Origin: Deltaproteobacteria bacterium
GTDB taxonomy: Bacteria; Desulfobacterota; Desulfarculia; Adiutricales; Adiutricaceae
Assembly (NCBI GenBank): GCA_031263525.1
Contig: JAISFP010000219.1
Span: 1 to 45,303, forward strand
Reading direction: 5' to 3'
Length of the DNA: 45,303 bases
Each line of letters opens with the position of its first letter. Positions within the stretch are counted from its first letter, which is position 1. Both the position numbers and the translations under genes were made by a program. Below, piece after piece: positions 36,501 through 38,450 of the stretch. The notes under the pieces were generated by a model. It was not told where the DNA came from. It searched no databases and worked only from the letters and a program-made list of their open reading frames with translations.

Positions 36501-38068
36501 CCGAAGTCGCCCGTGAAGGCCAGGTGCTCGCGCAGGCCCGGCAGGTTCCGGGAGAACGCCGCGACCAGCCTCCTGCCGGTGGCTGCCCTGGCGAGGAGCA
36601 CCGCGGCCCGCATGGCGGAGCCTTCCGAGGCGAAGAAGGCGGCCCTGCCGCCCCTCCCGAGCAGGGGCGCGGCCAGCGCCGCGGCGTTCCGCGCGGCGTC
36701 GGACAGGGCGCCCTCGCCGGGGAGCCCGCGGTCCAGCATGCGCGAGACCGCCTCGGCCACCATCGGCGGGTTGTGGCCCATGACGCCCATGGCGAGCGAG
36801 AAGTCCAGGTAGTCGTTCCCGTCCAGGTCCATGAAGCGCGCCCCGGCGGAGTGCTTCACCACCGGCGGGACGAGCGCCCCGGAGATCGGGCCGGGGCCGG
36901 GGGCGGTCCCGCGGACGCCGGCCAGGCCGGGGGTCTCCAGCGCCTCGCGCGAGAGCCTGGTGCGGTCGCGGAATCTCTTGACCAGCCCGTCGGCGAACTC
37001 CGCCTGGGCGGGCGTGAGCTCGAGGGGGGCCGGCACCCGGTAGCTGGGCGCGGCTTGCGGGGCGGTCTCGGCTTCCGGGGCAGGGAGCTCCCCGGCGCCG
37101 GGGGAGCAGGGCGCGAAGGGGGCGCCGGCGTCCGCGACGCCGGGCAGGGCCCCTTCCCCCGGGTCCCGGTCCTCGGCCGCGTCCTGGGCGGCACCCCCGC
37201 CCGGGAGCTCAGGGAAGGGGGGCGCGGCGCCGGGGCCTGCCCCGGACACCCTGGCCCACTGGTCGGCGAAGACGTCGTAGAGCGCCTTCATCTGGCGGCC
37301 CAGGACGTCGAGGGGGCTCTCGCCGGGTGCGCCGCCGGACGCCCGGCTGCCCGCGCCGCCCGCGGGAGGCGGCGCCCCGGGGGAGAGGATGCCGGATCCG
37401 GCCGGCGCGCCGGGGCCGTTAGCGCCGCCGGGGATGCCGGCCCCGTTCAGGGCGCCGGGGCCGATCGGGCCGCCCGCCCCGTTCAGGCCGCTGGGGCCGA
37501 CGGGGCTGCGGGAGTAGCCGGGCCCGTTGGTGCCGACAGGACCGCCGGGCCCGTTGGCGCCGACAGGACCGCCGGGCCCGTTGGCGCCGACGGTGCCGTT
37601 GGCGCCGACGGTGCCGTTCGCCGCGCCGGGTCCGGGATTCTGTGAGGCGGGGTGGGCCGCGCGGCGGCGCAGGCGGGGGGCGGCAGCGTCCATGGCGGCC
37701 TTGCGGACGTCTTCCGGGGAGGCCCCGGATCCGGGCGCGGCGGAGGGACGGTAGACGTGGGGAAGGTCGGCGTGGGGTGCGGGGGGCCCCGTGTCGATGG
37801 CGGGGATGACGCCCTCGTGGACCTGGCCGTAGACCTCGCGGGCAAGGTCCTCCAGCGTGTGGCCGTCGCGGAAGAGCCATCCCTCGGAGATCTCCGCCCC
37901 CAGGGTGTCCCTTATCTCGGCCTCGAAGCCCATGAGATCCGCGGGATCCAGGCCAAGGCCGGCTATGGACCTGCCGCGCCCGAGCTGGTGGGGCCTGAGG
38001 CCCAGGGTCTCCCCCGCGGCCTTCAGGACGGAATCCAGGATGAATTCGAAAGACGCTCGCTTGTCCAT
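9587..38068 (-). CDS. Giant NRPS-like multidomain protein (9493 aa) with degenerate catalytic motifs
   Basis: Single ORF; agGAGtctcaATG start context; order: ACP-like, AMT-like, C1, C2, A1, C3, A2(truncated), linker, C4, A3, PCP, C5, A4, PCP-like, linker, C6, A5, PCP, TE-like. Confidence 0.93.
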   Translation of the reverse strand: MDKRASFEFILDSVLKAAGETLGLRPHQLGRGRSIAGLGLDPADLMGFEAEIRDTLGAEISEGWLFRDGHTLEDLAREVYGQVHEGVIPAIDTGPPAPHADLPHVYRPSAAPGSGASPEDVRKAAMDAAAPRLRRRAAHPASQNPGPGAANGTVGANGTVGANGPGGPVGANGPGGPVGTNGPGYSRSPVGPSGLNGAGGPIGPGALNGAGIPGGANGPGAPAGSGILSPGAPPPAGGAGSRASGGAPGESPLDVLGRQMKALYDVFADQWARVSGAGPGAAPPFPELPGGGAAQDAAEDRDPGEGALPGVADAGAPFAPCSPGAGELPAPEAETAPQAAPSYRVPAPLELTPAQAEFADGLVKRFRDRTRLSREALETPGLAGVRGTAPGPGPISGALVPPVVKHSAGARFMDLDGNDYLDFSLAMGVMGHNPPMVAEAVSRMLDRGLPGEGALSDAARNAAALAAPLLGRGGRAAFFASEGSAMRAAVLLARAATGRRLVAAFSRNLPGLREHLAFTGDFGGPEGREDGLRPGPSGSPGPEESGGILLLEYGSERALSALAEAAPRLAAAVVEPAPSSDLRFLSPSYLARLCRAARERGAAVVFDETVLGPGFLPGGAGSWLGSEADMTVWGPGLSGGLPLGVVSASEGFLAALDVRGASAALGPPPHPLSLAALAGALAWHRDCAAGYRERAGALLESLSLRLNLWFQDRGAPLRLKGFGPFFRFQRLGPADPSMAALEAELFRLVMMESGVFSGARESRGGGRVMAVSAAHSLEDMRRLGDAAVRAVQALREGGYGFDSGRGAAAVYVELPRGRAAAFAPSPGESVAPSGREAVAFRLEGQVNADLLKESLLELSARHEALNRSVRVSPEGAWLKTEDEAPMRLRVVSDFSSETDADAVRPFTGERDPGEAPPAGAALVERGGYSVFLLESLSAAVDRESLKILLRDLDALMRRQPQLLPPEDLAAAEAEAERYLLAPPPWSPDGLRGRAELARERWTALLSGTGGPGGPAPAPLPLDNPLLKSSGRARLLTREVTGPPLDAYRAWTSSSGIPAEVFFAGAMAMALAETFPDRPGPYLFGRLWQGRPGPDSRSAVGSFARTALLLVPPPPSASDGPARSVAPETPSAAEARDAPDAPAAPEAAGAAGSSDSDGSGSGSGATSASDASDAAAPDSVDAPGSPEERARAWARALQEAFRDSDRHRCCPAEDLAADFPGIPEIRVSHEYLPPDLLSWPGADGAFLPLPPSGGSSAVNLHMAEDRGSVHLFLKVSEALSHTTSRTLLDSLLSSWERLARIRCAALEPEAGPSDEEAFAGSGAVQESAGAPAADRARETPGPAAWAAGPAATAGRGDIPAEDGSPGSADVSGYSATGVSAAAVPGAGAAVPGAGAAVPGEGAAAGVPGDGTAPAASGDGGASRAVPGTAAGDGSFGAEFPPEEERVLPPDASPFSGFPQGLPAPRQQEIAAFYGESLQKALPCAPGQEDWFLPGRLPAPPPSTRVESRRAVVNGILEPEKVIGRVRTLCERLDLMRLAVSPGSPPVNVLVRRAPGASEVLRFADLSGLALVQRERRLAEMAAAYAEELSDTSRAGGFRAALVKTGKDSSELVLSTSRLVFDPRSAQRVLEFLVSAPEGARPDFPGLAGALSRLPGPDGAERGLKSWKDALSQVDAPTRIPRRPGFSEVKEGGGVLSVTMRLRPETNARLAEAAAREGVPKSLFLAGVWAVVLGRLTASEAVVFGMELPGDQGASARLASSSASASGPASGSGPGPGASPGPGASPGSGDGTSCASLSRAPLGPLSLQMPLPARLPWGGTFSGLLREMASAASVAAATDFISRGRLAPLTPLGADLFSHGYSYLPPFELAGPGPDVERVKESGSPGPCSLSLNVRDHPSKPELHFAYRTALYDHWQVEVMALAFQCALDSAASCPDVTVGAMRLSDEDQDLSLVRQNNARPVRYSGQTVLELFAKAARENPDAAAVAGGDLTQSYRDLDNESAKFAAQLKVGGFGPGSRVALVFANGDHEYPSVLLGVLKSGACAVPLSAGIPADLLRSLLEEAAPDLAVCGRRLPQNLAGAMDALGDAPVADPKGYFLKGGTSGVMGFSKLSVHFVKRERDRVAIDPDSPAYVVYSSGRLLGQSGEPARAAAEPAGGTDWTGGTDGAATGSGGAVIPVPGGGWIPGSGDGGPAGTGGLFGTADADLFGAPDAGGLPGAAGVPGASGAAAPRSACGLRGVVVSHRALFNQLSWAGDFLDIVPGDVHCVFSTPASDVSLMEMLVPLTRGAAVLPLPLPAGAGGGDALWETVHINRVTSLSLPLRKLRQYASRYPLYGLKTILTWGRGLSGDNLKDLIRDGSGCRIVNCFGLPECAITSLAEDARPGSFPETMGRPAPNCPSYLLDREMRLVPAGFPGELHCGGVQTASGYDRRPEETARAFIPDPFATISPPEYRAGRLFRTGIMARRRPDGRLDYMGRAGEAPVVRGARVPLHEVERTLLGAAGVLEALVVRREDYSSYFEPYLCAYLTLSGTPRSDAPAIKAYLAERLPAYMVPERVAILQEFPLDAFGRVDVKALPAPPADDAADDGAGQAGRAPAAAAVAPASEDEASHVALPEGTDPFAGAPADLSPAERARIRRSMGDDLALVMPLAPGQSALLTGGGLGTDGPRSAGPMITTVTAHLTGPLDPQLMRHRLGLILGRHDVFRLSLHPRDGGFPVQVWTRRIPAVSEVLAEEDLRYEDARRREALLAALEATHHSAIKDVSRAPLLRASLLRVADDGWELVVSYLRLAFDPVSIAIFLRELWGGPAGAAAPAPGSAGVPGPPVSPGSSGAAGPGGGRDGDAPSYAAFMQRLRDPARREADLSYWRGQLQDLSAPSRLPGRFPQAGGASVMASSISDKALLKLPAGLSAAVTAAAAAEGVPLDAFLMAAWGVLLTRASRGASATFGLSVHGRDGDGEGLMGPCWSLVPVTVKAPAGARFSDVAREAALAAAEGARHASLGLMEIERVSPLKGETVGHFWGMRASMVPDVSTGPRIASFEERPRAFAFPLAVTWSDEPQLEAEFNYDTGYFLPWQIHILSESYLSILASAAADPSATVDRLKLVSDAARRAQLEAEGALARVYEGGTVPGVFSKWAALGPRRPAVSQGGVSASYGELAAVSGTLASALSALGVRPGEGRVGLMMGRSPAYPAALLGVLRSGAAAVPLPLDDEADLLMRLQDARPAAVVVDGPLPPAQLARVLDRAPVTVVLDPRGTRLEAASPGAGTQPGGPSGTDGSDPAGAAGPAGGAGGPSAPAILFGTPAAPEGDGATQGELPPADTGPCLAEPDMPAYVSYARDPDGGGAQVGVVVSHAALMNLTSWTAEFLDLRAEDTQSAFMPFTSEISFLEILAPLACGAKTLVFADDDRRDLGALYRAAVDGGCSSVWLPPGGLKLLASKYPLTPFKILSAAGEGLPLPIRVLEPGGCRISSILGVPECAGAVAGESSAPGGVPQSLGFSAPNCPAYIIDDQGELLPSGFIGELYIGGVQTASGYLNRPDLTDRLFPPDPFAGHSPAPFRSARLFRTGILAVRHPDGRLYKTGRVHRGPAALPRYLAAKTAEAAARIPPPREPETVQAHPGALAVPPPPFPEAERRAADTASPSAITSGQDARAPSPERQGQDAPAPSAGPSVHDAVEPVMLPDADSILDAIIEGVEPPDGVPPAGAPAAGADGDAVIDAFDDIDALDVLPDDADSSDASSAPGVVTDDVIPLEDIAVEEPPQPSAAAPAEVPAPSETPSRPDAQAPSGSPAPSDVRAPSGASAPAETPEPSAASGADGAPSDGADDILPLEDLFAEAVEFPPAAAAPSPAASGREAPSEGADDLLPLEDLFVEEDGAGPVPDALAIPSSPPAAAGLRAAPDGGAARAVPPVSFSEPDAEDLDADLMPLEDVTVEDGPPQPASPVREPSAAAPPEPSVPASPDAGAPPEPSVPASPDAAVPPEPSVHAAPDAGSPPEPSVHASPDAGAPPEPSVPASPDAGAPPEPSVPASPDAGSPPEPSVPASPDAAAPPEPSVPASQDAGAPPEPSVPASQDDASSEPAVLPSRDAGAPPEPSEFASPDAGAPPEPDVTASPAPGVSPKPDAAPASGTDVPAPAASAADDAGIFELDDLPLEEVVLDDDLTRPDAFDDADSLVPVEEIDVADDLYDLPVQEEAGASPVEDAYEIDLSELDDAEPLTEPVKAGASISSGHAPGYLGKPSASPLAPASQPAPATRAPAAPVPDAWGAAPAGLTDADRRRIGELFPGGIRKVLPLTPFQTGLLSSPGGMEGAVCQLRAKFSPEAAAGIAGGAAGVLESLLASQPELSASYVYEGISRPVRVWPVRGPGAAGVLGEMDLSAEPAAAAEKKARGVMKAQAEALSLPERPGKIAADCLSLPGGGTELVLSVHMGAADRSQALAILVGIVSGEAPWLPAPPDAPASMAARAEMDSQWEELLRDAGEPTELPRRVARCPDKEAGSRRAVPVRFKESEHDEFLAAAARMGVDLADFVTGAWLAFVSRLTGNRCPQCALLGPAPEGGAGGFMRPFPLPLGPDASLEASARAAAARTRSTGRLGHLSYPEILRLSGWGRAAADHVISPPPVIPGGGLPPAVVSLSETPPRGLDSFPLSLFWKSAGGLELTIGYSLASFEPWQAEVLAQGYEIFLRAMKDSPGALADEVELLPPEKRKALAAAAAGARELPPGSFADMFAAAAAADPVAAAVRSPGGAVSYGALASASASLAASLAAAGAGPGKRVAVLASPTPGYCAALVAVMRAGAAAVPVADGPGMPAALALAAPCCAVAPAGASAFRAALAPGVPVLDPDAPPVPGAPPVPSAPSAPPDPARGGSHALVLARPAPGGPDGAGAGWALVPVSHEALKNLALSRAKDTGASPEDVFSVLSDPSGPAGLAEILTPLSMGASCAMPGAGQAGGRFAAASVASLVAGSGVTVLTLPEAAALSYAASRPLDGLKALCALGSRSLGGSSLPPDAVRQMLKGSGECRIVYAWGPDEAMGAALCEPAHPGRLPGTLGAPVPNVPVYVLGRDGEPVPSGYPGRLAAGGASVPAAPARGGPDAADAPGRLVPEPAAVPGGASPGWLVMTDIVARRRPDGRFDCLGLCGPGTAPSLACRLRSAERRLLESPGVLDARVWLAAGKASAAVVMYPALGGGERAALEKALQRRLAPELPAGTGPARVTALAEFPLDRAGGVDLARLAPPPGPAPQAARPVQPQGKSGDPAGAGAGTGSDGPGTRSYDPCRYGEPSARPGAGSGTFDPKAYGKSGGPSGHGRDGRGDRPDCAVPGCPDDEDVARGRRDPPDGDVRTRPGVADGLGDQLCGGVRSRLGDADRRGDPPDGEAGASVRGTHPDGAVPDGEPPCPGDPATCAAAAAGTCIQPAHAAGSRQPRRRPPSFGAGKTRPDDLAGRARVPAAGRAGALLRTPRGTRGRGAASGQSGHGPRDGKPAGGDAEISGCAFDPLRYGKSGDPPPGALGALLAACAQAMNMPSELLDPDLGFEEQGGDSLSAFFASQQLRAGGWALAGSDLLAALSLREAAEDAGPAGGGPPSAGGQAGASPGDARPRAARGAEPAPALGDDPSMPFAAGSRAQRFQAKELEDEARVAEALAPGTVHFVSPLTPAMEAVAASWERGGARYAQRLLEIPVDADPFALGARLELLGARHEILRTSVVTEGVARSRLAVRSDLELPLTYTSLIGFSSADRDERVREFRRAVPRPDPARDPLFRADVFQAEPARALVLVSYLEELLDQHSLCSLAHELMALRPPTGAPRPMSEFLALLEGRERTSDREFWEGALKGLRSVSSLFVPAAGEPDPGLETPVSFEIDEQVYRRLKTLVRISHVPLQTLVECAFAATLSMFNGEKVQLYARRAPVREMLSSRLQNTMGCLLSLAPARCELTGQKTFLECAASLDRFHSDAAPHAYAPLWEIRGAAGGLDMGDIVFFAEEETRFTQGSLKIREIPLPRPRRSEADLTFHLEWSERQARVTVHASPGRFRRSMILDFRDGFLGVVAALAASPRNRLSDVTLLSGTLRERALDAARGRPSETGRGGGDRAAREAGDADGGFGPEAADGGFGPEAGDAEFGHEAGDVQRRHPSGDGSGDAWEGRAAGGFGESPGEGRGPGAEFGGRAGFGSGFRAGTDGGGNGGAASGSGGRSGFGRGSRGSRWAPGVQNRPAQDTGAGRELRRGGAGAAGPPDEPGPPDPSDPPDPGDLSPAADPAAPAMEHGGRAWSFADVARAVSEGARFLSDKAASSGMGALGGLGTGAPPSSPALGMRLAILFPYGPHLALAALSAVRAGCAAVPLDPMLPEGRHRFVLGDSAADAVLSSSELLPYAEDLAKSSAAERGLSAQLRAPVWDFESVLAHALGPGTPAGDPRGDAAEGSGGSGAGEGKGAASAWLARARGAGQAQGRGHAGEGRHGALPDTAESAAARGAAPSPGDPGRLAAVLYPTRPGPGNEWSREDTERGGTALTARGLSERMRASREAFGIGPGSRVMAVPGTPSERLFADIVPALRAGAAVAGLAAPPPGRGRDSYPGADELGTFLRDRAVTFAWLPAVAAKKLLGRSDLGSLATLAMSGPTSGTAYPGWDGLRVVYAYGAPGYPALWRECADGPSAPRGRPASGTEAYVADRNGRIMPPGAPGGIALCGEAVGRPPGERSQGSIFMASPLGRGAMDLMRAPDSGWLDEDGCVNVLSGTDACPLPAVRGRAFSPEAVELRLFSPSTLKNMHAGIWAGEGVPEIALWLKASFREEDEGEKSREMAKLRRTLASSLPAWLVPTRLALVSRIPLENGVPVPARLPAPDLGPLSSERALEGDPVYLEACQAVASAWRAFSGADPEPGRTLASCGLDGDIAYLMAKNLRARGFPAEGADFRAFPTPEAVAAEMARRVGAAFGPVAEEAGPADDGAVPGRLEGAYEDLGEIALAGDGEGEGFEASSGIRAVGVGVAGTESGSAVAGGASGPDASVPPDSGSAGIDGGYASPASGSLAGMADASSGAASPVADGATDAATPVADGATDAASPVADVATDAASPVAGETPGAPSGGVQAASAAGDSISLALPGILDAVAGAALSAVAASGQAAASADGAPEAAGAVPDVGSGAGGETAAGTDGSSVSVVAEAPASGQRSPDDDVSAARSADAVKADADGSESPSHAGAAKADADGRDAVSGTAKGTAAGRDDAAGADAAKADADGREDAAAPSASEPEDVTGIVAVADDSGCEEDVVDISRVVPADESNDLPPDISITPLDEPEDIVAFDFGGIVRDDSPKPTGSSVSGGQSPESSEAAKSDGLSLKASDAAKDGDGAALSSGAVPAGGLSLKAQDVAKDGAGAEKEPEATSADGRSAKAPDALNAPDAATADGLSAKAGGEAGKAAKAPDEPEKVPDVPAGGIARSLFDVFDSVATSFSSASGKTAKKSSAAPVDAGGTAASSASAPDISGEKISDVSGDAGSVPSETSGPPHHADAQASAVAGGAAGTSGKSEPPALPVSADSPKAPDTAESVAAPAASFGTAEVSGAPGETPSSPPPETDASIPPAAAALTQPDAAGDTEPHIDSCGPPSAEETPPAPETPADAPHLPDLSSSAGPAPSAPQAPGQPPSVEAVPAAQAPSARQLPSADASPLPPSSPPSGTGPRAPVFSPPAPAHDLPVFTGGFQIPAKVLAPATFDPALPEKPAAYGQGPEPSAGRPAATLQARPAAPAVTPVPAVPVPEAAAPSAPSHAAARPPDVPLPSAVPSAPAVPAAPSPAGPAVPAAASGPAVPAAASGPAEPAAASGPAVPAAATGPAVPAAASGPAVPAAASGPAEPAAASGPAVPAAAYGPAVPAAASGPAVPAAASGPAVPAAASGPVSPAGSVDDAGAGQPSLSASEPAQPADGAVPPAPGAATQEELRAARTERARARALSALSDYVDVSKVEELVELVPFQQALAAQAATQAGPMGLVGLRSWTLEAPLSPDALEAAFADIVRETPKLRSVFTPAPCVMRAVLSEIPRAFSASDLKPLGKGAPEAAREAAVQVALSLWGGAGAPALHRGPLMRLMCFRLDEGVYRMTLVYALPALSPPEATMLLEAVASRAAAGRGTFVPFPDPPLPPPDPEADRPPKELHPAFQRLKGLVPAKVPVTPVGLGFAGDWDTVRNSLSGWTGSPFPLKADFGREDAQESPLLEVELAIDGKTEQAIYRAARAHGTGVKAFLASAWLMYLSVYFDRAQAGTGYLDGDPGPAGSENRRGDDDSDGFAAGEAVASRRPRSPAAPAPGAGQLAPAADGQAAPRPRCAGRGPVEGVPVMMPLVVEFPDDATVSWAVRACGERVAALSRASMGERFPGWGKVMKALNLSGTAQSRFTSAVVFDQCGPAPSAEGFRTRAWDGTLYPGPSLTLHVETSPPPGLRTAGRQPGIRGRVAADRSLLGADLAHAVRTGFLSVLAQAAESPSRRLADLTLLASGDMARIRKLGRGAEIPPRPRESLGFMIRRRLEELGGAPALSSQDGRLDGRGLVARVREVSEFSGGMGADLLGAVIMPMGADFVTAALSLVMSGAAVAPMDPEWIAQRLRNSLRDADPDLVMLTAETNPLAADHPAPRLVFREGGRLTPLPGLRPARPPLPEGTGAVLYSGGSGPSLGAVLAHAALSARARQMRDAWKISQQDKVALLTGSSAPEALPAACAALLAGAELCLPPSWARDSAQAFLDYARREGITVAFVPALLSRGIQSAEAPRTLRACVAVGGRVSFYRPQPYAFWADWGPRETLGAGLRRRLERQETVHPLGWPSPGAETFVISRSGTVRPLGLAGEIAVGGAYVARGYLNRPEESARRFMEDARAGGGEPRLVFRTGLRGEADQDGNVYPKGRTGEILNFLGLEPELQEIERAVKFYPGVFDARVMPFSDAKGLLFTECYVVRRGASAAATAMRRPKAPAPPPVRTIPALTGPFGLGDETFDLLDMPDIADDAAALAPGPGPARGPADGLPGKDGGPGPGDPAGAAAQGAPDGRGRPGKGGGPAAGPSGQGSGGAGTGGGPGGPGGPGRSGKDGGPVRGGNGSAVPGGPGGPGTGGQASSGAAGGPGGPPGPQGPVADDDALFTRKLEAHLRAVLPPAMAPRNVTCIPAFPLTEAGRMDFVRLPKPWREGIFTASDVTPRTLGEYFVLKELALAFTHREVGLEERFSDLGGDSLAAAEFSWALRERLGMAPPPREILNSFTMKDVARTLEGMLAEKGGGLVTLRRGRGPALVLAPAAASGVLPFRGIWEALPAGVPVLAMSPYEDFHRSHRGAREAELMGLWAESCAGTLASALPRGGFVMLASGFKGALAWEAARRLKESHGIGARALVFLDAAAPPPEGGPFPHPSPQEMKRALDALYYYEGSRPERREASEEALLFELRAWWGTPLMPSSAPVLSVRSSDGIPEGHLPLPWVHAPLKALAQGGYSELAVEGDSPSLFAGEGAAVVARALEGVLG
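9590..10320 (-). other. Terminal thioesterase-like domain with apparently lost catalytic Ser and His (approximate bounds)
   Basis: GGFVMLASGFKGALAWEAARRLKESHG in place of LxGWSxGGxLAxExA; C-terminal LAVEGDSPSLFAGEGAAVVARAL in place of VxGDHxxM. Confidence 0.75.
10330..10560 (-). other. Peptidyl carrier protein domain with intact phosphopantetheine Ser (PCP3)
   Basis: VGLEERFSDLGGDSLAAAEFSWALRERLG. Confidence 0.88.
10590..12570 (-). other. Adenylation-like domain A5, degenerate, interrupted by a Gly/Pro-rich insert (about 10700-11130)
   Basis: GEIAVGGAYVARGYLNRPEESARRF, FRTGLRGEADQDGNVYPKGRTGE, EAGRMDFVRL; ADWGPRETLG. Confidence 0.8.
12580..14250 (-). other. Condensation-like domain C6, degenerate active site
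   Basis: MTLVYALPALSPPEATMLLEAV aligns with the HHxxxDG region (HH to AL, D to S). Confidence 0.75.
14270..17170 (-). other. ~970-aa Ala/Ser/Pro-rich presumed disordered linker between the A4/PCP-like region and C6
   Basis: Low-complexity protein with PVADGATDAAS, AKADADGRD and KAxDAAKDG repeats; embedded acidic patch DVVDISRVVPADESNDLPPDISITPLDEPEDIVAFDF. Confidence 0.85.
14395..14705 (-). repeat. 27-bp in-frame tandem repeat encoding (GPAVPAAAS)n
   Basis: Unit cggcaggccccgaagcggccgcaggca; protein GPAVPAAASGPAVPAAASGPAEPAAAS... Confidence 0.93.
17260..17500 (-). other. Carrier-protein-like segment without the phosphopantetheine Ser (PCP2)
   Basis: GRTLASCGLDGDIAYLMAKNLRARGFP in place of xxLGGDSIxAxxLxxxLRARG. 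Confidence 0.65.
17530..19310 (-). other. Adenylation-like domain A4, most degenerate
   Basis: LAILFPYGPHLALAALSAVRAGCAAVPLDPMLPEGRHRFVLGDSAADAVL; VYAYGAPGYP; A10 region IPLENGVPVPARLP. Confidence 0.75.
19870..21260 (-). other. Condensation-like domain C5, degenerate active site
   Basis: VSPLTPAMEAV; VLVSYLEELLDQHSLCSLAHEL (HH to LE). Confidence 0.8.
21380..21560 (-). other. Peptidyl carrier protein domain with intact Ser (PCP1)
   Basis: LGALLAACAQAMNMPSELLDPDLGFEEQGGDSLSAFFASQQLRAGG. Confidence 0.87.
22330..23930 (-). other. Adenylation-like domain A3, degenerate
   Basis: VSYGALASASASLAASLAAAGAGPGKRVAVLASPTPGYCAALVAVMRAGAAAVPV; VYAWGPDEAMG; LVMTDIVARRRPDGRFDCLG; DRAGGVDLARL. Confidence 0.8.
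23930..25250 (-). other. Condensation-like domain C4, degenerate active site
   Basis: VLPLTPFQTGLL; LVLSVHMGAADRSQALAILVGI (HH to HM). Confidence 0.82.
25400..27250 (-). other. Acidic/low-complexity linker with recurrent DDxxPLEDxxVE motifs
   Basis: DDVIPLEDIAVEE, DDILPLEDLFAEA, DDLLPLEDLFVEED, DADLMPLEDVTVEDG, ELDDLPLEEVVLDDD, DSLVPVEEIDVADD. Confidence 0.88.
25690..26235 (-). repeat. 42-bp in-frame tandem repeat encoding (PPEPSVPASPDAGA)n, about 12 copies
   Basis: Protein PPEPSVPASPDAGAPPEPSVPASPDAAVPPEPSVHAAPDAGS... Confidence 0.93.
27250..28700 (-). other. Adenylation-like domain A2, lacking a recognisable C-terminal A9/A10 region and a following PCP
   Basis: GELYIGGVQTASGYLNRPDLTDRLF, FRTGILAVRHPDGRLYKTGR, then low-complexity sequence. 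Confidence 0.8.
28720..30150 (-). other. Condensation-like domain C3, degenerate active site
   Basis: RHDVFRLSLH; LVVSYLRLAFDPVSIAIFLREL (HH to LR). Confidence 0.83.
30330..32190 (-). other. Adenylation-like domain A1, degenerate, with ~90-aa Gly-rich insert in the P-loop region
   Basis: AYVVYSSGRLLGQSGEP...GLRGVVVSHRALFNQL; NCFGLPECAITSL; GELHCGGVQTASGY; FRTGIMARRRPDGRLDYMGR; LDAFGRVDVKAL. Confidence 0.85.
32200..33720 (-). other. Condensation-like domain C2, degenerate active site
   Basis: LVLSTSRLVFDPRSAQRVLEFL (HH to SR); FLAGVWAVVLGRLTASEAVVFGMELPG. Confidence 0.82.
34150..35640 (-). other. Condensation-like domain C1, degenerate active site
   Basis: LLELSARHEALNRSVRV; FLLESLSAAVDRESLKILLRDL (HH to LS). 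Confidence 0.8.
35690..37050 (-). other. Class-III (GSA-type) aminotransferase-like domain lacking the PLP Lys
   Basis: ARFMDLDGNDYLDFSLAMGVMGHNPP; AAVVFDETVLGPG; ADMTVWGPGLSGGLPLGVVSASEGF (canonical xGKxxGGGLPxG). Confidence 0.8.
37805..38068 (-). other. N-terminal acyl-carrier-like domain lacking the phosphopantetheine Ser
   Basis: GRSIAGLGLDPADLMGFEAEIRDTLGAEI (canonical LGLDSLDxxE; S to P). Confidence 0.7.
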
Positions 38069-38116
38069 TGAGACTCCTGCCGAAGGTCAGCCGTTCAATA
38101 CACGCTGCCACTTTGC

Positions 38117-38122
38117 ATTATA
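38117..38122 (-). promoter_or_regulatory. Candidate -10 element for the giant NRPS-like gene
   Basis: TATAAT on the - strand, about 50 nt upstream of the ATG; -35 weak or unclear. Confidence 0.35.
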
Positions 38123-38390
38123 GCGCGTCAAGGCCGGCGAAATAAAGGATCCGCTTGGCGGCGCGAGCCCTTCCGGCCCCGGAGGCAGCGGCACAGCCGG
38201 ACTGCGTCCGCCGCCGGTGGGGGTCCCGCGCGGCGCGGGCCCGCAGGGCGGGACCGCGTGACGGCAAGTGCCGCAAGGACGCGCCGCATGCTGGGGACAG
38301 CAGGCCGCCCGGCGTAACATGCGGGCATCATGCACAAACTTCACGCCGCCGCCCCGCCGGACGGCGGGACGGCGCAGATGCAGCGGACGG

Positions 38391-38450
38391 AGGATGAGCC
38401 TGGCGGACTGAGGATGAGCCTGGCGGACTGAGGATGAGCCTGGCGGACGG
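38391..38450. repeat. 20-bp tandem repeat, 3 copies
   Basis: (aggatgagcctggcggactg)x3, the last copy with small changes. Confidence 0.9.
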
